Below, in pieces: positions 55,632-64,000 of a DNA stretch of 64,000 nucleotides. The translations under genes were made by a program, and so were the position numbers. This DNA is from Distichodus sexfasciatus (taxonomy: Eukaryota > Chordata > Actinopteri > Characiformes > Distichodontidae), in the NCBI GenBank assembly GCA_032718565.1, contig JAVGVS010000007.1:5076259-5140258 (forward strand), given 5' to 3'. The stretch's first letter is position 1, and each line of letters opens with the position of its first letter. Under the pieces are notes generated by a model. The model saw only the letters and a list, made by a program, of their open reading frames with translations, did not search any database and was not told the origin of the DNA.

Positions 55632-56805
55632 TTCTTCTTCTTCTTCTTCTTCTTCTTCCTCTTTCGGCTTTTCCCTTCAGGGGTCGCCACAGCGAATCAT
55701 CTGTCTCCATCTAGTCCTATCTTCTGCATCCTCTGGCCTAACACCAACTAACTTCATGTCCTCTTTCACCACATCCATAAATCTCCTTTTTGGTCTTCCT
55801 CTCAGCCTCCTGCCTGGCGGCTCCAACCTCAGCATCCTTTTACCTATGTACTCATTGTCTCTCCTCTGGATGTGTCCAAACCATCTCAGTCTGGCCTCTC
55901 TGACTTTATCTCCAAAACATCTAACATCTGAGCTGTCCCTCTGATGAACTCATTCCTGATCCTATCCATCCTCGTCACTCCCAAAGAGAACCTCAACATC
56001 CTGAGCTCTGCAACCTCCAGTTCTGCCTCCTGTCTTTTCCTCATTGGCACTGTCTCCAAACCATACAACATGGCTGGTCTCACTACTGTCTTGTACACCT
56101 TTCCTTTCATTCTTGCTGAAACCCTTTTATCACACATCACACCTGACACTTTTCTCCACCCATTCCAACCTGCTTGCACATGCTTCTTCACCTCTTTTCC
56201 ACTCTCTCCGTTGCTTTGGACCGTAGACCCTAGGTACTTGAAGTCCTCTACCTTCTTTACTTCTACTCCCTGTAACTTCACTGTTCCACTTGTGCCCCTC
56301 TCATTTACACACATGTATTCTGTCTTGCTGCGACTAATCTTCATTCCTCTCTTCTCCAGCACATATCTCCACCTCTCTAGCCTTTCCTCTACCTGTGCCC
56401 TGCTCTCACTGCAGATCACAATGTCATCTGCAAACATCATAGTCCATGGAGACTCCTGTCTAACATCACCTGTCAGCCTGTCCATCACCAAAGCAAACAA
56501 GAAGGGGCTTAGAGCCGATCCTTGATGCAGTCCCACCTCCACCTTGAACTCCTCTGTCACTCCTACAGCACATCTCACTGCTGTCTCCCAGCTCTCATAC
56601 ATGTCCTGCACCACTCTAACATACTTCTCTGCCACTCCAGACCTCCTCATGCAATACCACAGCTCCTCTCTCGGCACCCTGTCATATGCTTTCTCTAAAT
56701 CTACAAAGACACAATGCAGCTCCCTCTGACCTTCTCTGTACTTCTCCATCATCTCTGTAGCTCTCTTTGTTGGCATGAAACTTAGAATATGTTATACTCT
56801 ATTTA
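55632..56805 (-). mobile_element. RTE-clade LINE fragment, 5'-truncated
   Basis: A non-LTR retrotransposon copy on the minus strand. On the plus strand its 3' end is the TTC array at 55632-55657, a (GAA)n tail on its own strand. An 11-bp direct repeat TATATTTTATA flanks it (55621-55631 and 56806-56816), a plausible target-site duplication, though AT-rich. The body encodes the second half of the reverse transcriptase and the C-terminal region (see pseudogene). The endonuclease domain and 5' part are missing, as usual for LINE insertions. About 28 bases at the 5' junction (56777-56804) do not look like LINE sequence and may be filler. Confidence 0.9.
55677..56776 (-). pseudogene. RTE-type reverse transcriptase, C-terminal two-thirds with one frameshift
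   Basis: This is the reverse transcriptase of an RTE-clade LINE, which copies the element RNA at a nicked chromosomal target. The open frame of 296 codons (56776-55886) shows the RT core in order: ELHCVFVDLEKAYDRVPREE with the first catalytic Asp (about residues 19-38), GLHQGSALSPFLFALVMDRL (about 82-101) and FADDIVICSES, the YxDD-box variant (about 114-124). SRSKTEYMCVN and FKYLGSTVQSNGE (thumb side) follow. A one-base shift near 55930 ends this frame. The next frame continues without a stop (GRPKRRFMDVVKEDMK, then RWRQMIRCGDP) to a TGA at 55677-55679. Upstream fingers and the endonuclease are absent. An otherwise open frame suggests a fairly young copy. Confidence 0.93.
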
Positions 56806-56816
56806 TATATTTTATA

Positions 56817-56949
56817 GTGCCTTATTTATTAATTGTAACTTGTTCTTTGCTGTTTGTGCGGTAAAAACTGGAGTCATGTTGTCTCGTCTGTCTGTATACT
56901 TGTACATAGCAGAGATGAGTTTACTTTACTTTGACTTCTGACTTTGAGT
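56817..56949. repeat. Probable right half of the older repeat split by the LINE
   Basis: TTATTAATTGTAACTTGTTC and the following TTGTACATAGCAGAGATGA have the texture of a fish retroposon 3' region. They pair with 55540-55620 across the LINE. The family is not identified. Confidence 0.35.
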
Positions 56950-57095
56950 GACATGGGCAGCACCCAGCAAGCAGTGCTTGGGGTCGGTACTTTGCTCATG
57001 AGTACCACAGTGGTACCTTTACCAGTTCTGAGATTTAAACTGGCAACCTCCTGATCACGGTGCGAACACCCGAACCATTACACTACCAACTGCCC
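56950..57095 (-). mobile_element. tRNA-derived SINE (family B), head half only
   Basis: On the minus strand: GGGCAGTTGGTAGTGTAATG (A-box-like head), GGTTGCCAGTTTAAATCTC (B-box relative), GGTACCACTGTGGTACTCAT and GCACTGCTTGCTGGGTGCTG. The 3' body and tail are missing. Confidence 0.8.
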
Positions 57096-57611
57096 AGAAT
57101 TTTTTTTAAAACCTTTCTTTGCATTTTAAGAGTCATGTACAAACAGAGATAAAGCACCTTCAGATGTTAGCTTGTTGTGAAACATCTTTCAGGGGATATA
57201 TTAGCCATCTATTAGTTTTATGCTTGTTAAAAAATCTGCACCATTGAACTAGATGCACCTTTGGCTCACTCAAGCCATTAGCAGGAGAGTTTGTGCATTA
57301 ACATATTAGAAGGGAAAAAAATGACTTTTTGAAAAAGCCAAGTGGATTATCACGCCTGTCTGCAGTTTAAGAGTTCAATATCCTGCAGAAGAGATAGTAA
57401 ATGAAAACATCATTTCAGCTATTGCTTAATGTTATATAACCAGCCGGCATATACTTATGTCAAACTTGCAGTTCAGGGCTAATTCCAGTGGCATTGCTTT
57501 CTGTCAGTTTTTTCATTAACAAAATACCTTTGTACTTTAAACTTTATGTTCTTTCAGCAGTGTTTGTGGGGGTAGGGTGCGATGTGTGTTTGAGTGTGTT
57601 AATAATAAAAT
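57096..57611. other. AT-rich unique DNA
   Basis: No gene, repeat family or motif cluster is recognised. Confidence 0.45.
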
Positions 57612-57741
57612 GTCCTGTGGTGTATTGGCGCCCGCCCAGGGTTGGTCCCCGCCTCGCGCCCATAGTTCCCAGGATAGGCTCTGGTGTCCCCCATGACTCC
57701 AGTTGGGATTAAGCGGTTCAGATAATGAATGAATGAATGAT
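57612..57741 (+). mobile_element. V-SINE 3' fragment
   Basis: CGCCCGCCCAGGGTTGGTCC, GGATAGGCTCTGGTG and GGGATTAAGCGGTTCAGATA with a GAAT tandem tail. The head and central domain are missing. It is immediately followed by a family C SINE. Confidence 0.85.
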
Positions 57742-57749
57742 AATAATGA

Positions 57750-57942
57750 AAAATCAAGGTTGTAGGTTCAAATCCAGCACTGTTTTACTGCCAGCACTAC
57801 CACCACTGGGCACCACTGAGCAAGGAACTTAACCTAACGTAAGCGGTTCAAGGGAGTTGCTACAGTTGCTACCGTCCCTGTAATTAGGAAATGGACATTG
57901 CTATGGGTAAGAGCATTTGATAAATGCCATTTATGTAATCTA
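57750..57942 (+). mobile_element. tRNA-derived SINE (family C)
   Basis: A tRNA-like head with a good B box (GGTTCAAATCC, 57765-57775) is followed by ACTGGGCACCACTGAGCAAG and GAACTTAACC. It ends in the common fish tail GGTAAGAGCATTTGATAAAT GCC. It lies in the same orientation as the V-SINE fragment in front of it. The A-box part is short or missing. Confidence 0.78.
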
Positions 57943-59181
57943 CAATATCAATATCAGTTTCCAATAGGGAAAACATTAATGAACAGTTTGAGAACATGAA
58001 CAAATGACAAGGACACACACAACATGATAGTTTAAGGTTCCTGCAGTGCAATACATGCTTCCCTAGTGCACTGACTTGATAAATATCTTTTCATTATTTT
58101 CAACATGAAGGTGGATATGTTGGAAGGTAAATGCTGTATTTATTTTAGTCAGCATTTACTTCAGTGCGTTCTGTGCCTTGCAGTAATTGACAGAAAAGCA
58201 TTTTGCTCCTGCACTAGTACTACTACACCTTACATATGCTTCCTGGACACGACTCCCTGTCTTCAGAGATCCTTACTGCTAGATAAGATATAGTAGGGAT
58301 AAGCCAGTAAAGACAGTGTGATGCATGTGTTTCTGTTTACACTGCTTTGGTCATCACTCATTTGTAGCTCATTTGTCTCAATGGATCCCCTTTGACCTGC
58401 AAGAGAATAGTGATAAAAGGACCCTTCATTACACTGGACAATAAAAACGATGGCTACTCTGCCAGGAGTGAGTTGGGATCAATGATGGAAGCTTTGGCCT
58501 AAGAAATCATGTATGACAACAAGAGAAAAAAGGCACAAATAATTCTGACTGAATGATGTACAGTAGTATAACACTGGGTAAGACTGATATAGACTTGAAA
58601 AGCAAAGTGTACATGCAAAAAGGGATAAAATGACGTGTCATACTGCATTAACACTACGGACACACTGGAGCAGCTGAGAAATTTAAGACTACAGTGTGAT
58701 TGTGTGACAGTGGCTGCATAATCAGTGGTTGATACAGACTGAGTGAGATGTTGTTCTGTAACTTCCATCGTGATGAAATAATCACATTGGACTCAATCTG
58801 CATAATAAAACAAGTTTTTGAGTTTGACGCCAAGTCAAAACACAAGCAAATGCAAACAGGGACTATTAGGTGTGATTACACAATGAACAGTCTTCGATCA
58901 CAGCTGTTCATCTGTCGCAGTCTGCTGTTTGTGAGCTCATACTGCACTTAGTGAAGCCAAACCCAAGCAGAGCTAATGGACAGAATGTGATGTACAAACC
59001 AAGCAACCTGTCTGATATTCATATGTAACAATATAATAATACATATAAAAAAACATTTTTCACTTCTGAATCAGGATGTGTACATACAACTTCATCAATA
59101 AGTCACAATTAAGTTCTCAATCTAAATACCTGCCCAAACATTCATGAGCACACACACCATTTCTGTCTTTCTCACCCTTTA
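57943..59181. other. Unique DNA, nothing recognised
   Basis: No gene or repeat family. Frames around 58499-58951 on both strands overlap and have no known domain. Confidence 0.45.
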
Positions 59182-59228
59182 TCACACACACACACATACA
59201 CTCATCTAAACGCACAAACACACCCACG
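59182..59228. repeat. CA-rich tract
   Basis: CA repeats (59182-59196) followed by CACAAACACACC-type sequence. Confidence 0.85.
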
Positions 59229-59239
59229 CACAAATACAC

Positions 59240-59440
59240 AGGGAGTCCATAACTGATTAGCAGTGAGGAAGGCCATTTCCTCCCTGCGGCTGCTAAAATA
59301 TTAATCAAGCACACAGAGGAGCGCAGCTTCTCCCACTGAGGATGTCTTCTAATGGTAATACATGAAGCTGGCAGAGAGGGAGGAGCCGCCTCCCTAATAG
59401 CCTCCAAAAGAGCAGGGAGGAGAGGGGAGGACGGCAAGTG
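59240..59440. promoter_or_regulatory. Unique block, candidate conserved element
   Basis: Repeat-free and balanced, with words such as AACTGATTAGCAG, AATATTAATCAAG and TAATGGTAATAC. It lies next to a (GA)n array at 59476. Function is inferred from texture only. Confidence 0.25.
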
Positions 59441-59475
59441 ACAGACAGGGCCATCACAGAGGAGAGACATCGGGA

Positions 59476-59509
<34 letters not shown>
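59476..59509. repeat. (GA)n microsatellite
   Basis: A pure GA array. Frames of Ser-Leu repeats over it are microsatellite translations. Confidence 0.95.
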
Positions 59510-59512
<3 letters not shown>

Positions 59513-59589
59513 AAACACACACGAGAGGAGTTGATAAATTGCCCAACTTTAGTTCTGATTCTATGAGTTAACCTAATCTGTGCTTCACC

Positions 59590-59613
59590 TTAAAAATAAA
59601 TAAATAAATAAAT
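59590..59613. repeat. (AAAT)n tract
   Basis: Five AAAT/TAAA units. Confidence 0.95.
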
Positions 59614-59703
59614 CTCTAAAATCTTGCAACAGATATATCTGTTTAATTATCTAGATGAAATGTGTTTGGTGCTTTATTATATTGTTGGTCCTAATTCATG
59701 AAC

Positions 59704-59905
59704 TAGGGTCTGTTTAAACATATGCAGACATTTTTATAAACATTTTTTATACGTTTTTGTTTACACATATCCAGCATTTTGAAAAATCTTAACTTTGGAG
59801 GATGTTTTAAAAAATATGCATTTGAGCTGGCTAAAACTTTATGTGTAAATGAAAGTCCCAAACATATGCTTTTATGAAATATCTGCATACGTGTAAACAG
59901 GTCCT
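59704..59905. mobile_element. hAT-like MITE family D, copy 2, about 200 bp
   Basis: The left end TAGGGTCTGTTTAAACATAT and the right end ATACGTGTAAACAGGTCCT are imperfect inverted repeats. The flanks TCATGAAC (59696-59703) and TAATGAAC (59906-59913) agree at 7 of 8 positions. It shares its body with 30148-30306. No coding capacity. Confidence 0.78.
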
Positions 59906-59913
59906 TAATGAAC

Positions 59914-60114
59914 ATGGATTTTCCATCCCTGTTCTTTGCAAGTAAGCTTGTTGCAGATTTCAAGAATTAAATGTTTCCCCATGTGTTACAAATCATTTTT
60001 ATAATTATATGATCCAGAAAAAAAGACAGAGAATTAGAAAAAGAAACCGATATATCAATACCAGTGTCTATTTGAGAATCAGGCCATGCTATGGAAGTTG
60101 GTATGACGCAGGAG
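59914..60114. other. AT-rich unique DNA
   Basis: Nothing recognised. Confidence 0.42.
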
Positions 60115-60420
60115 TTAAGTAGTTAACACAGAGAAGGCTAATTAATATCTCAATTCTATAGAGAATGCCTGATAACAGCCCATCATCACCTTAAAGTTTC
60201 ATTTTCAGCAGGGGAGACAGGTGTGAAGTGTAAACGCTTTTCTTCTCCAAATCTCTGTGTCTCGGGTGCCAAGTCGGTCTGAAGCTGGCTGTCTGCCACC
60301 CGCAGTGACTGGAAACTCAACCTGCTGTTCAGCTGCGACCACCTAACAGAGCAAGTTCAGGACACACTTAAAAGCTTTGTTTCTGATCCCACTTCACAAC
60401 TCCTTCCCTAAATGACCCGT
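60115..60420. promoter_or_regulatory. Unique block, candidate conserved element
   Basis: Repeat-free. It has GGCTAATTAATATCTC (about 60136-60151) at one side and a GC-richer half at the other. No coding homology. Inference from composition only. Confidence 0.25.
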
Positions 60421-61299
60421 ACATGGCTCCTATAGCCAGTGGGTTCAATGAGAGCAAATAAGCATTATATCCACTGAAACACGTTTAGCAGATAGAACCA
60501 AATAAGTCCCAATCCAGTGTGGTTTTTAAGAAAACTACTGATTTGCAAATGAATTCTTTTGTTTTCGCTTCTGGGTGATAATGTGGTCACGATATTGCAA
60601 TCAGTAAAAAACACAGACAATGCATAGATTACAGAGCAGGGTTTACAATCTTTAATAAATGTTCCAAAATTAATTGTACATCTGTTTTGCATTCATCTCA
60701 CTAAATTCACAAAAGCCTGCAGGCTTATTCTGTGTAATGATTCCATCTGACTAAATTCAGTTATATGCACTAAGTTGAGAATTATTGGTGTTGTTTTTGG
60801 TATTAAGTATTGCTACATGTTGTGGTGTCATGAAATGTAAATTCTGTAAAATGTGGCTTTTTCTTGGATTAGCAGAGTCTGCTCTGAATTTTTAAAAGCG
60901 AGTTTACATTTAATTCTTCTGTATTCATACTATGGAAGACAAGCCATAAAATCAAGCCCCACAAATTTCTGACCTCTCACCTCGTTGCAAGTATTTAGAT
61001 ACTCTGAGAGTTACAAAGTATAAATTTTTGTATGAATTGTTCAGACAACAAGATTAGTAGACATTGTAGGCAAACTACATAAGATCAATTTCCACGAGCT
61101 TATAGTGTCACCCAACCATTTTAACAACACACCAAGGAAGGGATGAGTAAAATTAATCAAAAGTTAAATTTATGAAAGCATATTCATCGCAAACAGGTAA
61201 CAAAAGTAACACAATATAGAGAGTGAAAGTCAAATAGAGAATCCTCATGAATTAAATCTATGCATTCCATGTCTGCCTTTGTGTTGCTTTGCTTAATGT
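60421..61299. other. AT-rich unique DNA
   Basis: No gene, repeat family or motif cluster is recognised. Confidence 0.45.
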
Positions 61300-61560
61300 A
61301 AACCGATAAACCTGGCTAACCTTGCAGCTCCAGTCAATGCTTATTTAGAATGCCATTGATTAACAGTTCTGATTATTGATCATGTCGTGCTGCTTGAGGA
61401 ATACCAGTGGCTCCTGATCAGAGGATGTCCTGCAGCACACTGTGCTTTCCATACAGGACAAACGCTCAGGCAAACAGGCCGTCTGGAACATACCACATCT
61501 TTTCCACTAGACAGTAAAACGGTACACACAAGAACAGATTTTCAGCTGGTTTATGATGGT
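61300..61560. promoter_or_regulatory. Unique block, weak candidate conserved element
   Basis: Repeat-free and balanced, with TTGATTAACAG and TGATTATTGATC near 61357-61382. No coding homology recognised. Confidence 0.22.
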
Positions 61561-62039
61561 CAGTGGAAGGTTTTACTTGACGCGGCATGGTTAAGGCATT
61601 AAGCTAATTTGCCAAGTCAAATTTGAACCACAACCAGCTAAAAGAGCTTTAAAACTCAATATGCTGCTCACACATAAAGTACACCAATTTATTCTGGTGA
61701 CCAACTAAGAACAGTTAAACCTCAACCAATAAACTGTTGGACATAGCAATGATTCTTGATCATCTTTGTGGTGTTATTTGTGCATTTTGACCTTAAAATT
61801 GTAGGCTGTAGCAAACCAAACACGCCTCCACCCATCATCATTTGAGAAAAGCATGAGGATGGTTAAGCTTGGGGTATATAAAAGTATACTGATTAAATTA
61901 TTGTGGGTAAGTAATGTCCAATATGTCCACAGTTGGTCGCATTTAGGAGGAGGGATGTGGTCATAGCTCTGTGTTGACATCCTGAATTGTTGGCTTGCTT
62001 TGAAACCCAGATATAAAATTACTGTGCCATCTGTTCCCA
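61561..62039. other. Unique DNA, nothing recognised
   Basis: No gene, repeat family or motif cluster is recognised. Confidence 0.42.
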
Positions 62040-62340
62040 CTGGGAGCCTTGTGGCCATTTTATGCCCTGTACACAGCCGGGCTTCCCTGCATTGCCAGAA
62101 TAAAGGCCGAACTCCAACGAGGAGAAGGTGGCAGCAGGTAGGTGTGAATACCTAGCTAATTTGAAAGGTTAATCCAGCAATTAAAGTCATTAGTTCAGGT
62201 AATGGTCAGATAAATGTACACTGTAAAAATGTAGTGGGGAATGGTTCTAAATAGCCATATATTAAAGTTAGCACCACATTCCCCTGGCTTAACCCGATTT
62301 ACGAATGAATCAAGAAACAGTCTGCCATAGGATGAGAGAA
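62040..62340. promoter_or_regulatory. Unique block, candidate conserved element
   Basis: Repeat-free. It contains AGCTAATTTGAAAGG, GGTTAATCCAGCAATTAAAG (about 62167-62186) and CTTAACCCGATTTACG. TAATCC and AATTA-type cores are clustered. Function is inferred. Confidence 0.26.
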
Positions 62341-63081
62341 GAAATAAATCCAATTCAAAGGGTAAATTACTTCAATTTACTTGGAGTAATGCTTGAGGTG
62401 AATTCATCAAATTTTGGAATTTTATTAACCATAATTAAAATAAAATAATGATATTAAACAGAAGGATTTTGTCTCGTCCATCGGTTATGGGGGTAAACAG
62501 TAATAACGCAAATAAATTGCAAACTAAAGTACAGTAAATTGTATTTTGTTATTTAGAAAAATGTAAATAACATTAAAAAACTGTACATAAAATATTTTAA
62601 TTAAAAGTTTGATGCCTGAGTCTGTATCACGGCTAGAACAGAGGACTAAATTATTTCATTTAAATATACATTCTGTTTTATGCCCAATCCTCAAAAATAC
62701 AGTCCTCTTTTGAGTTTTTCAGTACTGTACCTACTAGCAAAAATTGTTGGATGAGTGGCAATGTGTATTGTGGAAGTCTCAAAACCTCATGTAAATTGGT
62801 TCTTTATTTTCAAGCCGTATAGTATGTGTTAAAGCCTTAGTGTAATAAGAAGAATTAAGTGCTATATGGCATGTCATTCATTTTATTAATAAAATAATGA
62901 CTTCTACTACTGAGTTCAGCACTGAAACAAACAGTTCCGAGTTTTTGATGTGTGTGTGCGAGTGAGTGAGTGTGTGATACACTTGTGTTATAGGTGCACC
63001 GCTGCGTTTGTCAAGTCTCTGGAGTGTCTATTCAGGCTGTCCAGTACAATCACACGTCTAACTGTAACGGAGATGGAGGCT
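62341..63081. other. AT-rich unique DNA
   Basis: No gene. A short TGTGTGTGCGAGTGAGTGAG patch lies near 62950. Confidence 0.45.
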
Positions 63082-63104
63082 GGTGTGTGTGTGTGTGTGT
63101 GTGT
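63082..63104. repeat. (GT)n tract
   Basis: About eleven GT units. Confidence 0.95.
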
Positions 63105-64000
63105 CTGTACCCCTCCACCAGGCACAAGCTCCCACTCCAGACCTCAGCCATGCCAATGAATAATGTAACGTGCGGCGCTGTGATGTGTGCAGTCAGCACT
63201 CTGCGCCGCCGCTGTCGAGCTGTGCACTTTGACTGGGTAGGCCGCTTCCGTAATGAGCCAGCGATGGGGAGTTATCGAGTGAGATATCTGAGATGGGCCT
63301 CCACGCATGGCCAAGGTCAACGCCTCGAACCCTCCACCCTCAAAACCACATCACACTGGACAGCAGCTTCTTTAGGGGACACTGACCAGACAGAGCTGAC
63401 ACGGAACTCGATTCAAAGTGTGTGTGCCCAGGTTGGGGAGTCAAAAAATTCTTTAACATGATATATCAGTGCATTTGATTAATTAAACTGAGATATGTTT
63501 AATTCATTAAGCAGCAGATGTATAAGTTCAAGGCACCATAATATGAATTAGTATGAATACATTTAAATAAGTGGGTCCTATAAAGAGATGTTAGTGTGAC
63601 TATATTCATGGCTTACGACTTGACCTGTTCTGAGGTTTGCTAGGCATCCAAGTCAATAAATGTATTTACACTAAATATGTCAGAGTGGTGGTGAAATAGG
63701 AGTGATGTTAGGACCGTGTTATACACAGTTATGAAAAGCAGCTGCTCATGTTTGTCCATTTCCTATAGTAATCAATGTCCATCTTCCCCACATCACATGT
63801 ACAATGGGCTCCTGGGAGAAAACACAAAGCATGCAAAAGGTCTAAATGACCAATGTCTATTCTGACCACGCACACTCCATTCACACATAGGCAAAACAGA
63901 CAAGAACACGCAAATACACACAAGGTTTCTGTGTAATAAATTAAGAATAAATAAATTGAACAAAATAATGTATTACACCAATTTACTGATGCATATTGCA
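63105..64000. other. Unique DNA; GC-richer part 63150-63440
   Basis: The 155-codon plus-strand frame ending at 63461 spans the (GT)n tract and a CpG-containing stretch. It has no known domain and translates the microsatellite as Val-Cys repeats, so I do not call it a gene. The last 550 bp are AT-rich and unremarkable. Confidence 0.4.

Noticed and set aside
55618..56525. Plus-strand frames of 108 and 193 codons
   Set aside because: They are antisense to the RTE reverse transcriptase, which explains the region fully.
62994..63461. 155-codon plus-strand frame
   Set aside because: It includes the translated (GT)n tract (Val-Cys repeat) and has no domain. The second half is GC-richer unique DNA without splice context.
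1..64000. CRISPR arrays, bacterial operons, riboswitches or phage systems
   Set aside because: No regularly spaced repeats with unique spacers, no ribosome-binding-site context and no dense gene packing. The sequence is vertebrate in character.

Overview
The window looks like a non-coding stretch of a teleost fish chromosome. It is AT-rich, has no bacterial-type gene packing and no long host open reading frames. It carries repeat families typical of fish genomes: a long-TIR Tc1-like transposon, V-SINE superfamily SINEs (DANA/Mermaid/HE1 type), other tRNA-derived SINEs, an RTE-clade LINE fragment, short non-autonomous hAT-like elements, solo LTRs and many (GA)n and (CA)n microsatellites. The particular SINEs are compatible with an otophysan such as a characin or catfish, but I cannot fix the species. 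I recognise no host exon, no true tRNA or rRNA gene and no CRISPR array. The only protein-coding traces belong to mobile elements, and all are broken.

Layout. 0-5 kb: unique DNA, a TTAA-flanked MITE, a GC-richer unique block, then a V-SINE next to a second SINE. 5.8-7.3 kb: a (TA)n array, two inverted-repeat remnants of a Tc1-like element and a V-SINE between them. 7.3-13.7 kb: mostly unique, with a second MITE copy at 10.5 kb. 13.7-18.1 kb: a 468-bp hAT-like element, a homeodomain-motif-rich unique block, a defective 1.58-kb Tc1 transposon and a solo LTR. 18-26 kb: mainly unique. 26.5-31.3 kb: a 128-bp MITE nested in an older repeat, (GA)n/(CT)n arrays, a SINE fragment and a 250-bp hairpin MITE. 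31.3-41.8 kb: a long unique tract with several candidate regulatory blocks. 41.8-46.6 kb: a 955-bp hAT-like element with a possible BED-finger remnant, and an 863-bp hAT-like element with a solo LTR nested inside it. 47.8-59.9 kb: microsatellites, clustered SINEs, the RTE LINE and another MITE. 60-64 kb: unique DNA.

Between the repeats lie repeat-free blocks of 150-750 bp with more even base composition and clusters of homeodomain-like, SOX-like or TCF-like motifs. This is the texture of conserved non-coding elements in a developmental gene desert or a large intron. That reading is inference from composition only and needs cross-species alignment.

The most solid observations are insertion scars readable directly from the sequence. 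These are target-site duplications around two solo LTRs (GTTCC, CCCCC), hAT-like elements (TACATATT perfect; CATTAGGG/CGTTAGGG; ATCATAAG/GGCATAAG) and the LINE (an 11-bp repeat). They allow the order of insertion to be read. I found no convincing new gene system here.
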